Assembly (NCBI GenBank): GCA_013043005.1
Contig: JABDOZ010000161.1
Location: 1-46,734 of the forward strand
DNA from: Flavobacteriaceae bacterium
Lineage (GTDB): Bacteria > Bacteroidota > Bacteroidia > Flavobacteriales > Flavobacteriaceae
Direction of reading: 5' to 3'
Length of the DNA stretch: 46,734 nucleotides
A model generated the notes under the pieces. That model saw nothing but the letters and a program-made list of their open reading frames with translations, did no database searches and had not been told where the DNA came from. The position numbers and the translations under genes were made by a program. Shown here one piece after another: positions 25,260 to 33,220 of the stretch. Positions within the stretch are counted from its first letter, which is position 1. Every line of letters begins with the position of its first letter.

Positions 25260-28200
25260 GTGAGCAATTTCAGCGATATACAAAATAAATTAGAACAGTT
25301 CATTGCAAAATATTATGCCAACGAACTGATTAAAGGCGCTATTTTGTTTTTGAGCATCGGGTTGTTGTATTTTTTGGTTACGTTATTAGTAGAAAATTTT
25401 TTATGGTTGGATTCTATTGGACGAACCATTCTATTTTGGCTCGTCATTGCTGTTGAATTGCTTTTATTTATGAAATTTATTGTGATTCCGGTTTCTAGAC
25501 TTTTGAAACTTCAAAAAGGAATTGATTACAAGCACGCCTCTAAACTAATAGGAAATCATTTTCCAGAAGTAAATGATAAATTGCTTAATGTGCTTCAGCT
25601 CAATGAGAATGAATCAGAATCAGAATTATTAATGGCCAGCATTGAGCAAAAATCTTCGGAATTGACACCGGTTCCGTTTAAATTGGCTATTAATTTTAAA
25701 AGAAATGTCAAGTATTTAAATTATGCTGTCATTCCAGTAATTATTCTGATGCTGGCTTTTGTTACAGGAAAGTTCAATTGGTTTAGCGACAGCTATGAAC
25801 GCGTCGTGAACTATCAAACGGCTTACGAGCCACCAGCACCCTTCGAATTCTACGTGTTAAATGAAAGTCTTCAAGCTCTGGAAAACAAGAAGTTTAAATT
25901 AATTGTAAAAGCTGCCGGAGAGGTGGTTCCTGAATCCGCTAAGATAACATTCAATGAAGAAACTTACTATCTTCAACAAAAAGGAATGGGAGAGTTTGAG
26001 TACATATTTGAGCAACCAAGGAATAACATACAATTCAATTTAACAGCAAATGAAGTCAAATCGAAACCATATACTTTAACAGTGTTGAAAGTTCCAACAT
26101 TAGTGAATTTTCGAATGGTTTTAGACTATCCAAAGTATACAAAGAAACGTGATGAAGTATTAAAAAGCACTGGGAACGCCATTGTTCCCCAAGGGACTAA
26201 TGTGACTTGGGAGCTTAAAACCAAATCTACTGACAATGTATTCATGTATGCTAATGACACTTTGAAATTCAATTCTAAAAATGACGATGAATTCGTGCTA
26301 TCCAAGCAGCTTTATAGTCAGTTAAATTACACCATAAGCACAAACAATAAAAACCTGAAAGATTACGAAAATCTTGATTTTAATATTGCAGTGATTAAGG
26401 ATGAATTTCCAGATATGAACTTGAAATCTGAAATCGACTCTTTAGACCAACAAACACTATACTTTTATGGACAAGTAAGTGACGATTATGGATTAAGTAA
26501 GCTTCAATTGGTTTATTATCCAATCGATAACAAGGCAGACTTTAAAAAAGAACCCATTCCAATCAATAGATCAAATTTTGATGAATTCGTAAACACTTTC
26601 CCGGGAAATCTTGATTTAACAGATGGAACAAGCTATGAATTATATTTTGAGATTTTTGACAATGATGCCAATAGAAATAAAAGCACAAAAAGCGCAGTGT
26701 TCTCCTATAGAAAATTAACTAGGCAAGAAGAAGAAAACAGAAGATTGAATAAACATAACGCAACCATAAAGGACATGGGAAAATCTTTAAAGAAGTTTAA
26801 AGAGCAGGAAAGAGAATTACAGGAACTGTCAAAAACCCAGAAAGAAAAATCAGAACTTAATTTTAACGATCAAAAGAAATTAGAAAACTTCCTCAAGCGG
26901 CAAAAACAACAGAAAGAAATGATGCAGAATTTTAATAAGAAGTTAAAGGATAATCTTGAGGAATTCCAAAAAGACAATCAGGAAGAGGATCAGTTCAACG
27001 AGGATCTAAAGGAACGTTTAGAAGAAAATCAGGAGCAACTGAAAAAAGATGAAAAGCTACTGGAAGAACTGCAGAAACTCGCTGATAAAATAAACAAGGA
27101 AGAGTTTACTCAAAAGCTGGAAGAATTAGCCAAACAAAACAAGAATCAAAAACGCAGCATGCAACAGTTGTTGGAATTGACAAAACGTTTTTATGTAGCT
27201 AAAAAGATGGAGAAACTGGCTAATGAGTTAGAAAAGTTAGCTGAAGAACAGGAAAAGCTTTCAGAAGAAACACCTGAAAATAATACTAAAGAAGAACAGG
27301 AAGAACTAAACGAAAAGTTCGAGGACTTTCAAAAGGAAATGGAAGAGTTAAAAAAGGATAATGAAGACCTTAAAAAACCAATGGATATTCCTCAGGATAA
27401 ATTAAGCGAAGAGGAAATCAAAAAAGAGCAAAAGGAAGCCACAGAACAATTAGAAAAGAAGGAGCAAAGTCAGGACGAAAAAGAAAAGCATAAAAACCAA
27501 GAAGGAGCAAAGCAAAAGCAGAAAAAAGCTGCGCAAAAGATGAAACAAATGAGTGCTCAAATGATGAGTTCAATGCAAATGGGAGGCGGGCAACAAGATT
27601 CAGAAGATTCGGAGATGCTGCGTCAAATTCTGGACAATTTAGTATTGTTTTCTTTTGACCAGGAAGCTTTAATGGATCGATTTAAAACCATTGAGGTCAA
27701 TCATAATGAGTATGCATATTATTTAAGAAATCAACAGAATCTGAGAGAGCACTTTCAGCATATAGACGACAGCCTATTTGCCTTATCCTTGCGCCAACCA
27801 AAGATTTCAGAAAAGATAAATAAGGAGATCACAGAAGTGTTTTTTAATATAGATAAATCTTTGACCCAACTCTCTGAAAACCAATTATATCAAGGAGCTT
27901 CAACACAACAATACACCATTACAGCAGCTAATAATTTAGCCAGTATGCTGAGTGATTCTTTGGACAATATGCAAATGAACATGTCTGGACAAGGCCAAGG
28001 TGAAGGAGAAGAAGGTTTGCCGGACATCATTATGAGTCAGGAGGAGCTCAACAAACAAATGCAGGAAGGCATGAAAAAAAGCAAAGACGGAAAGCCGAAT
28101 GAAGGAGAAGAAGGCAAAGAGGGTGAAAAGGGCAATGAAGGAGAAAAGGATGGTAAAAAGAAAGGCAAAGGAAAGAAAGGTGAGGGAGGAGAGCAACAGG

Positions 28201-28637
28201 GAGAAGGTGAAGGAACAAATGAAGAGCTAAATGGTGAATTGTTTCGGATTTATCAACAACAAGCAAAACTTCGGGAGGCACTTCAGGATAAATTAGGAAA
28301 ACATGGCGAATCTGGACAAGGAAAAAACCTGTTGAAAAAAATGGAGGAAATTGAACTGGATTTGATCAACAAAGGATTTACGAATCAAACACTTCAGAAA
28401 ATGATGCAGTTACAGCATCAATTATTGAAGTTGGAGAATGCAACCTTTCAACAGGGCGAAGACAAAAAACGAAAATCTGAGACTAATAAACAGCAATTCA
28501 ATAATTCTACCAATAACAAAATTCCTGCCATCAAGAAATATTTCAACACGACTGAAATTTTAAACAGACAAGCCCTACCTTTGCAGCCTGTTTACAAAAA
28601 GAAAGTACAAGAGTATTTTAAGCAAGTCAATGATTAG
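25260..28637 (+). CDS. DUF4175-family large membrane/coiled-coil protein
   Basis: 1125 aa with a GTG start. Three hydrophobic helices lie in the first 175 residues (ELIKGAILFLSIGLLYFLVTLL, TILFWLVIAVELLLFMKFIVIPV, LNYAVIPVIILMLAFVTG). They are followed by an extracytoplasmic region with Ig-like beta-rich segments (about 190-480), then a very long Glu/Lys/Gln-rich coiled coil (about 483-760), a Met/Gln-rich patch (KMKQMSAQMMSSMQMGGGQQ), and a low-complexity Gly/Glu/Lys stretch (about 913-985). This architecture matches the DUF4175 proteins of Bacteroidota; function is unknown. Its end overlaps ybeY by 8 bp, and DUF4175-ybeY-mnmG is a recurrent order in the phylum. Confidence 0.85.
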   Translation: MSNFSDIQNKLEQFIAKYYANELIKGAILFLSIGLLYFLVTLLVENFLWLDSIGRTILFWLVIAVELLLFMKFIVIPVSRLLKLQKGIDYKHASKLIGNHFPEVNDKLLNVLQLNENESESELLMASIEQKSSELTPVPFKLAINFKRNVKYLNYAVIPVIILMLAFVTGKFNWFSDSYERVVNYQTAYEPPAPFEFYVLNESLQALENKKFKLIVKAAGEVVPESAKITFNEETYYLQQKGMGEFEYIFEQPRNNIQFNLTANEVKSKPYTLTVLKVPTLVNFRMVLDYPKYTKKRDEVLKSTGNAIVPQGTNVTWELKTKSTDNVFMYANDTLKFNSKNDDEFVLSKQLYSQLNYTISTNNKNLKDYENLDFNIAVIKDEFPDMNLKSEIDSLDQQTLYFYGQVSDDYGLSKLQLVYYPIDNKADFKKEPIPINRSNFDEFVNTFPGNLDLTDGTSYELYFEIFDNDANRNKSTKSAVFSYRKLTRQEEENRRLNKHNATIKDMGKSLKKFKEQERELQELSKTQKEKSELNFNDQKKLENFLKRQKQQKEMMQNFNKKLKDNLEEFQKDNQEEDQFNEDLKERLEENQEQLKKDEKLLEELQKLADKINKEEFTQKLEELAKQNKNQKRSMQQLLELTKRFYVAKKMEKLANELEKLAEEQEKLSEETPENNTKEEQEELNEKFEDFQKEMEELKKDNEDLKKPMDIPQDKLSEEEIKKEQKEATEQLEKKEQSQDEKEKHKNQEGAKQKQKKAAQKMKQMSAQMMSSMQMGGGQQDSEDSEMLRQILDNLVLFSFDQEALMDRFKTIEVNHNEYAYYLRNQQNLREHFQHIDDSLFALSLRQPKISEKINKEITEVFFNIDKSLTQLSENQLYQGASTQQYTITAANNLASMLSDSLDNMQMNMSGQGQGEGEEGLPDIIMSQEELNKQMQEGMKKSKDGKPNEGEEGKEGEKGNEGEKDGKKKGKGKKGEGGEQQGEGEGTNEELNGELFRIYQQQAKLREALQDKLGKHGESGQGKNLLKKMEEIELDLINKGFTNQTLQKMMQLQHQLLKLENATFQQGEDKKRKSETNKQQFNNSTNNKIPAIKKYFNTTEILNRQALPLQPVYKKKVQEYFKQVND

Positions 28638-29049
28638 TTTCAATTACGAATTAGAATTTAAATTAACAAATAAGGAAGTATTGTCTGACTGGATTTCATC
28701 TGTAATTTCTTCGGAAGGATTAAAAGAAGGAGTAATCAATTATATCTTTGCTGACGACGACTATTTGCACAAACTGAATGTTGAATTTCTTAATCACGAC
28801 ACTTTAACAGACATCATTAGCTTTGATTATAAAGTAGGAAAAGAACTACACGGAGATATATTCATTTCAGTTGAAAGAGTAATTGAAAACGCCAAGGAAT
28901 TTGATGTTGATTTTGATGATGAATTGAATCGAGTTGTGGTTCATGGTATACTTCATTTTTGCGGATACAAGGATAAAACAGATGAACAGAAAAATTTGAT
29001 GCGAGAAAAGGAAAATCTCTACTTAGGTGAACTGAACCAAAAGTCGTAG
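28630..29049 (+). CDS. ybeY: Endoribonuclease YbeY (rRNA maturation factor)
   Basis: 139 aa metal-dependent RNase that matures 16S rRNA 3' ends and takes part in ribosome quality control. The UPF0054 core is present: LNHDTLTDIISFDY, HGDIFISVERV, and the metal-binding HGILHFCGYKD. Two ligands, H105 and H109, are conserved, but the third position, histidine in E. coli YbeY (H124), is Asp115 here. The start codon lies 8 bp inside the DUF4175 gene, so translation is probably coupled. mnmG downstream has its own promoter. Confidence 0.93.
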   Translation: MISFNYELEFKLTNKEVLSDWISSVISSEGLKEGVINYIFADDDYLHKLNVEFLNHDTLTDIISFDYKVGKELHGDIFISVERVIENAKEFDVDFDDELNRVVVHGILHFCGYKDKTDEQKNLMREKENLYLGELNQKS

Positions 29050-29057
29050 AATCGACG

Positions 29058-29065
29058 TATATTTG
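29058..29065 (+). promoter_or_regulatory. -7 element for mnmG
   Basis: TATATTTG, exact consensus. The predicted transcription start near 29069 places the parS site at 29084-29099 inside the mnmG 5' untranslated region. Confidence 0.5.
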
Positions 29066-29083
29066 CAAACCGAAAAATTAAAT

Positions 29084-29099
29084 TGTTTCACGTGGAACA
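29084..29099. promoter_or_regulatory. parS site (ParB binding), upstream of mnmG
   Basis: TGTTTCACGTGGAACA fits GTTNCACGTGNAAC and differs at one position from the Bacillus subtilis consensus TGTTNCACGTGAAACA. It lies 3 bp before the mnmG ATG. ParB-CTPase clamps load at such sites to form the chromosome partition complex near the origin. Confidence 0.85.
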
Positions 29100-29102
29100 T
29101 TT

Positions 29103-30980
29103 ATGAGTTTATTTCAAGAAACATATGATGTAATTGTAGTTGGAGGTGGTCACGCGGGAAGTGAAGCTGCTGCTGCCGCTGCTAATATGGGAAGCAAAAC
29201 TTTGCTTGTCACTATGAGCCTGCAAAACATTGCGCAAATGTCATGCAATCCTGCAATGGGTGGAATTGCCAAGGGGCAAATTGTTCGTGAAATTGATGCG
29301 CTTGGTGGTTATAGCGGAATTGTAAGTGATACGTCTGCGATTCAATTTAAAATGTTGAATAAATCCAAAGGACCTGCTATGTGGAGCCCTAGAGTGCAAA
29401 GTGACAGAATGCGATTTGCAGAAGACTGGAGATTGATGTTAGAGCAAACGCCAAACTTGGATTTCTACCAGGAAATGGTTGACGGATTACTGATTGAGAA
29501 GGATATAGTTCTTGGTGTAAAAACTTCGCTGGGAGTTGAGATAAAAAGCAAAACTGTTATACTAACAAACGGAACGTTTTTAAACGGATTGATTCATATT
29601 GGAGACAAGAATTATGGCGGAGGACGAGCAGGTGAGAAAGCAGCAACCGGAATAACCGAACAGCTGGTTACACTTGGGTTTGATTCCGGTAGAATGAAGA
29701 CGGGAACACCGCCGAGAGTTGATGGACGATCTCTTGATTTTTCAAAAATGATAGATCAGCCTGGAGATGAAAATCCAGAAAAGTTCTCCTATTTAGATAT
29801 TACTAAACCATTAATCGAACAAAGATCTTGCCATATGACTTATACAAGTCCATTGGTTCACGACCTGCTTCGGACAGGATTCGACAGATCGCCAATGTTC
29901 AATGGAAGAATAAAAAGTATTGGGCCACGTTATTGCCCATCAATAGAAGATAAAATAAACCGTTTTGCCGATAAGGAAAGACACCAACTGTTTGTGGAGC
30001 CTGAGGGCTGGAAAACTGTTGAGTTTTACGTCAATGGATTTTCAACGTCGCTGCCGGAAGATGTGCAATACAAGGCTTTAAAATCAGTTGCTGGATTTGA
30101 AAGTGTAAAGATGTTTAGACCTGGTTATGCTATTGAATATGATTACTTTCCGCCAACTCAATTAAGACATACACTAGAGACCAAATTAATTGAAGGGTTG
30201 TTTTTTGCAGGACAGATCAACGGCACAACTGGTTACGAAGAAGCGGCATCTCAAGGCTTGATGGCTGGAATAAATGCGAGCTTAAAAGTTCAGGAAAAAG
30301 ATTCGTTTACATTAAAAAGAGATGAAGCTTATATAGGTGTATTGATAGATGATTTAATTACAAAAGGCACAGAAGAGCCCTATAGAATGTTTACATCTCG
30401 GGCGGAATATAGAACCCTTTTAAGACAGGATAATGCAGATTCCAGATTAACGCCTAAAGGATTTGAGCTGGGATTGGCCTCTGAAAAGAGATTGAAACGA
30501 ATGGAAGAAAAGCATGAACAGGCGGAAAAATTCGTTCAGTTTTTTAAAGACACAAGCGTAAAACCAGATGATATTAATCCAATTTTAGAAACAAAAGGCT
30601 CATCGAAAGTGAAACAGTCTGGAAAGATGTTTAAGATATTTGCACGACCAAAAATTACGATGGATGATGTTAGAAAAATTGAAAGCGTGGAAGCTTTTAT
30701 TCAGGAAAACGAATTAGATAGAGAAGTAATAGAACAAGCAGAAATTCAGGTAAAATATTCTGGATATATAGCCAAGGAAAAGTTGAATGCTGATAAATTA
30801 AATAGACTTGAGTATGTAAGAATTCCGGAGAATTTTGATTACTCACAAATCAAATCCATGAGTTTTGAGGCAAGGGAAAAGCTAAAGAATATTCAGCCAA
30901 CGTCGATAGCACAAGCATCAAGAATTAGTGGAGTATCTCCTAATGATATTTCTGTCTTATTGGTTTATTTAGGTAGATAG
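29103..30980 (+). CDS. mnmG: tRNA uridine-5-carboxymethylaminomethyl modification enzyme MnmG (GidA)
   Basis: 625 aa FAD protein that, with MnmE, installs the cmnm5 group on U34 of tRNAs reading split codon boxes. The Rossmann FAD site is VIVVGGGHAGSEAAAAAANMG; SCNPAMGGIAKGQIVREIDALGG, GTFLNGLIHIG and RMKTGTPPRVDGRSLDFS are the GidA signatures; GLFFAGQINGTTGYEEAASQGLMAG is the second FAD segment. The C-terminal helical domain that binds MnmE is complete (IAQASRISGVSPNDISVLLVYL). The gene is bracketed by two parS palindromes. It is not followed by rsmG, as it is in Firmicutes and Proteobacteria. Confidence 0.97.
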   Translation: MSLFQETYDVIVVGGGHAGSEAAAAAANMGSKTLLVTMSLQNIAQMSCNPAMGGIAKGQIVREIDALGGYSGIVSDTSAIQFKMLNKSKGPAMWSPRVQSDRMRFAEDWRLMLEQTPNLDFYQEMVDGLLIEKDIVLGVKTSLGVEIKSKTVILTNGTFLNGLIHIGDKNYGGGRAGEKAATGITEQLVTLGFDSGRMKTGTPPRVDGRSLDFSKMIDQPGDENPEKFSYLDITKPLIEQRSCHMTYTSPLVHDLLRTGFDRSPMFNGRIKSIGPRYCPSIEDKINRFADKERHQLFVEPEGWKTVEFYVNGFSTSLPEDVQYKALKSVAGFESVKMFRPGYAIEYDYFPPTQLRHTLETKLIEGLFFAGQINGTTGYEEAASQGLMAGINASLKVQEKDSFTLKRDEAYIGVLIDDLITKGTEEPYRMFTSRAEYRTLLRQDNADSRLTPKGFELGLASEKRLKRMEEKHEQAEKFVQFFKDTSVKPDDINPILETKGSSKVKQSGKMFKIFARPKITMDDVRKIESVEAFIQENELDREVIEQAEIQVKYSGYIAKEKLNADKLNRLEYVRIPENFDYSQIKSMSFEAREKLKNIQPTSIAQASRISGVSPNDISVLLVYLGR

Positions 30981-30988
30981 ATTGTAAT

Positions 30989-31004
30989 CGTTCCACGTGG
31001 AACA
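30989..31004. promoter_or_regulatory. parS site (ParB binding), downstream of mnmG
   Basis: CGTTCCACGTGGAACA contains the perfect 14-bp palindrome GTTCCACGTGGAAC (30990-31003), fitting GTTNCACGTGNAAC. It lies 8 bp after the mnmG stop and 10 bp before the methyltransferase ATG, 1.9 kb from the first site. Confidence 0.87.
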
Positions 31005-31014
31005 TTTTTAATAA

Positions 31015-31866
31015 ATGACAAAAAGCAAAGCGTATATTTCCTTAAAAGACCATTCAGTTTCTTCTGATTATTTTGAATTGTTGGTCAATGAAGAATTCGG
31101 TTTTTTGGAAACATATCCTCAACCATCTGCAGATAAATTACCGGAATATTATAAAAGTGAAGACTACATTTCGCATACAGATTCCAAACGAAATCTGATG
31201 GAGAAAGTCTATCATGTTATTCGTTATATTTCGCTAAAAAGAAAAATGAAACTGCTTAATTCGTTTCAATTAGAAGAGAAAAATCTGTTGGATGTGGGAT
31301 GTGGCACAGGAGACTTTTTGCAAATCACTCAACAAAACAATTGGACAGTTTCTGGAATAGAGCTAAATGAAGCAGCTCGACAAATTGCTAACTCAAAAAC
31401 AAACAATTCAGTTTACAATATTGAACAGCTTTTGGAATTCCCCAAGCACAGTTTTGATGTTATTACGCTTTGGCATGTGTTGGAACATTTACCAAATTTG
31501 GAAGAACACGTGTCAATATTAAAATCACTCTTAAAAGAAAACGGAACATTAATAATTGCTGTTCCCAATTACAAAAGCTTCGATGCGAAGTATTACAAAA
31601 ACTTCTGGGCAGCTTTTGATGCGCCAAGACATCTTTGGCATTTTAATCAGGAATCGATCTCGAAGTTATTTTCAAAAGTAAACATGAAAGTAGTTGAAAC
31701 ACATCCAATGAAATTCGACTCATATTATGTTAGTTTATTGTCTGAAAAATATAAATCCGGATGGATGAATATTTTTAATGCCTTTCGAATTGGATTTACA
31801 TCAAATATAAAAGCGAAGCGCTCTGGAGAGTACTCGTCTCTTATTTACATCATAGAAAACTGTTAA
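31015..31866 (+). CDS. Class I SAM-dependent methyltransferase
   Basis: 283 aa. A short N-terminal segment with YPQPSADKLPEYYKSEDYISHTD is followed by the Rossmann methyltransferase core: motif I LLDVGCGTGDFLQI (about residue 90), the acidic residue ending strand 2 in VSGIELNEAAR, FDVITLWHVLEHLPNLEEHV, LKENGTLIIAVPNYKSFDAKYYKNFWAAFDAPRHLWHF. This is the COG2227-like type often linked to cell-surface glycan or lipid methylation; the substrate is unknown. It starts right after the second parS site. It has no evident promoter of its own and may be read through from mnmG. Confidence 0.88.
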   Translation: MTKSKAYISLKDHSVSSDYFELLVNEEFGFLETYPQPSADKLPEYYKSEDYISHTDSKRNLMEKVYHVIRYISLKRKMKLLNSFQLEEKNLLDVGCGTGDFLQITQQNNWTVSGIELNEAARQIANSKTNNSVYNIEQLLEFPKHSFDVITLWHVLEHLPNLEEHVSILKSLLKENGTLIIAVPNYKSFDAKYYKNFWAAFDAPRHLWHFNQESISKLFSKVNMKVVETHPMKFDSYYVSLLSEKYKSGWMNIFNAFRIGFTSNIKAKRSGEYSSLIYIIENC

Positions 31867-31930
31867 AATAGATTCTAATAAAAGCTGTTTAGCGATTCTT
31901 TTTAACAACGACGAATTACATTGCCTGTTT

Positions 31931-31951
31931 TTAAAACGCTCTTAAAACGCT
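31931..31951. repeat. Two tandem copies of TTAAAACGCT (11-bp period)
   Basis: TTAAAACGCT at 31931-31940 and 31942-31951, about one helical turn apart, so a protein could contact both on one face. They lie in the 296-bp gap between the methyltransferase and the OmpH-like gene, about 185 bp before the OmpH promoter. Nothing else is recognisable in this AT-rich gap. Confidence 0.4.
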
Positions 31952-32134
31952 TTATTTTGATTCACTTTTAATAAATTCTAGTTATTAAATATAATTCCTA
32001 TTATAAAATTTGTTTATTATTCTAATTTAGAGAATTGCTCTAACAAATTTGTCATCTTCAACATGATTCAGAATTCTTATAGTTAAATATTTAAATAATA
32101 ATTTATTTTCTACTTTTTATTTATTGCACTTTCA

Positions 32135-32142
32135 TATTTTTG
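32135..32142 (+). promoter_or_regulatory. -7 element for the OmpH-like gene
   Basis: TATTTTTG, exact match to TAnnTTTG, 20 bp before the ATG at 32163. It lies downstream of an in-frame TTG at 32124, which rules out that longer start. Confidence 0.55.
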
Positions 32143-32162
32143 CGAAGTTTAAAAACAGAATC

Positions 32163-32675
32163 ATGAAGAAATTAGTATATGTTGCATTTGCAATTTTTGC
32201 ATTCACATCTTGCCAACAACAAAAAATAGGATTTATTGATAACGGAAAAGTTATAAACGATTACCAGGAGAAAAAAGATATTGAAGAAAAGTATAAAGTA
32301 AAGGACGAAGTCTTTAAAAAAAGAACTGATAGTATTGGACAAGCATTTCAAGTAGAAGCACAGGCATTTCAAGCCAAAGCAAATAAAATGTCTCAAAAAA
32401 AGGCCCAGGAAGCTTATGAGGGATTAATGCAAAAGCAGCAAATGTTGCAACAACAGATCCAAATGGAGCAACAACAAATTAGCCAAGCGTTTCAAGCAGA
32501 AATTGATTCTACAATAGTTAAGGTAAAAGACTTTGTCAAAGACTATGGAAAAACAAATGGTTACACATATATTCTAGGAACGAGCGATGGCGCTTCAAGT
32601 GTGTTATTTGGAACAGAAGAAAACGATTTATCACAAACTATTATTGAAGCATTAAACGCAGAATATAAAAAGTAA
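32163..32675 (+). CDS. OmpH/Skp-family periplasmic chaperone-like lipoprotein
   Basis: 170 aa. The lipoprotein signal MKKLVYVAFAIFAFTSC gives a lipid-anchored form. The mature protein starts KIGFIDNGKVINDYQ (the Skp/OmpH beta strand), then forms a long Gln/Lys/Ala-rich helical hairpin (QAFQVEAQAFQAKANKMSQKKAQEAYEGLMQKQQMLQQQIQMEQQQ), and returns to strands near GYTYILGTSDGASSVLFG. Skp trimers hold unfolded outer-membrane proteins; the family and fold are clear, but the lipid anchor differs from E. coli Skp. Monocistronic, with a strong terminator. Confidence 0.88.
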   Translation: MKKLVYVAFAIFAFTSCQQQKIGFIDNGKVINDYQEKKDIEEKYKVKDEVFKKRTDSIGQAFQVEAQAFQAKANKMSQKKAQEAYEGLMQKQQMLQQQIQMEQQQISQAFQAEIDSTIVKVKDFVKDYGKTNGYTYILGTSDGASSVLFGTEENDLSQTIIEALNAEYKK

Positions 32676-32698
32676 AATACTGACAATCAGTTATTTAG

Positions 32699-32726
32699 AA
32701 ACCTTGTGAAAACAAGGTTTTTTTTG
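32699..32726 (+). terminator. Rho-independent terminator of the OmpH-like gene
   Basis: Perfect 9-bp stem AAACCTTGT / ACAAGGTTT closed by a GAAA tetraloop and followed by a T run. Confidence 0.9.
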
Positions 32727-32749
32727 TTTTTTATTGATTCTGTCTTACG

Positions 32750-32791
32750 TCACTTCGAGTGTTTCGACGAAGGAGAAATGTATCGAGAAGC
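32750..32791. repeat. Candidate dispersed intergenic repeat
   Basis: A more GC-rich 42-bp stretch in an AT-rich gap, beginning TCACTTCGAGTG and ending TATCGAGAAGC. The CACTTCGAG...CGAGAAG framing resembles short intergenic repeats I know from other Flavobacteriaceae genomes. Only one copy is in this window, so the call rests on recollection of the pattern. Confidence 0.45.
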
Positions 32792-32801
32792 ATTCACTTT
32801 T

Positions 32802-33200
32802 TTATGCACTTAACAAAAATACCGCAAAAACAGCGGGAACAAAATAGATTGCAATGGTTCTTGCTCCATCATAATCTTTTGCTATACGCTGTCCAAATAA
32901 TAGCATTAACAAAACGATGCAAGACAAAATCGCTCCATACAAACCAACCGTTTTATCATCATTCACTATGAGTTGATAAATTCCGATCACACTCAAAATA
33001 CCCGCTATCATTTCTGTCACTAAAATAATAGCAACATTTTTAACAACCATGTTGGCTAAAAAGGTTTTTGAGAAATGTTCTTTTAGCCAATTCACATTTC
33101 CTTTCCAATCAAGTATTTTATCAAATCCGGACTGTAAAAAAGTGATGATTAAAAAAGCGAGTAATAGTATTTCTGTGATGTGTTTTAGTAAGTTTTCCAT
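32802..33200 (-). CDS. DoxX-like small membrane protein
   Basis: 132 aa with four hydrophobic helices (ITEILLLAFLIITFLQSGFDKILDW, VVKNVAIILVTEMIAGILSVIGIYQLI, LYGAILSCIVLLMLLFGQRIA, IAIYFVPAVFAVFLLSA). The first helix ending in SGFDKI, with a following WLKEHFSKT, is the DoxX/DoxD-like pattern. Function is unknown. It begins 20 bp after the lipid kinase stop and is probably the last gene of the holB-kinase-DoxX operon. Confidence 0.72.
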   Translation of the reverse strand: MENLLKHITEILLLAFLIITFLQSGFDKILDWKGNVNWLKEHFSKTFLANMVVKNVAIILVTEMIAGILSVIGIYQLIVNDDKTVGLYGAILSCIVLLMLLFGQRIAKDYDGARTIAIYFVPAVFAVFLLSA

Positions 33201-33220
33201 GAGTTAGTGTTTTAAATATA

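Noticed and set aside
27936-28281. Long minus-strand open frames rich in Leu/Phe/His opposite the DUF4175 gene
   Set aside because: They are shadows of the Glu/Lys/Gly-rich low-complexity stretch of DUF4175 read backwards; no start context or family resemblance.
31507-31512. A third CACGTG core that could be parS
   Set aside because: The flanks (AACACGTGTC) lack the GTT and AAC arms of parS, and it lies within the methyltransferase coding frame.
32124-32162. Longer N-terminus for the OmpH-like protein from a TTG
   Set aside because: The -7 promoter element lies inside this extension, and the ATG at 32163 starts a perfect lipoprotein signal.
32759-32971. Plus-strand frame of 70 codons opposite the DoxX-like gene
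   Set aside because: It begins in the candidate repeat and runs antisense to a convincing four-helix membrane protein.
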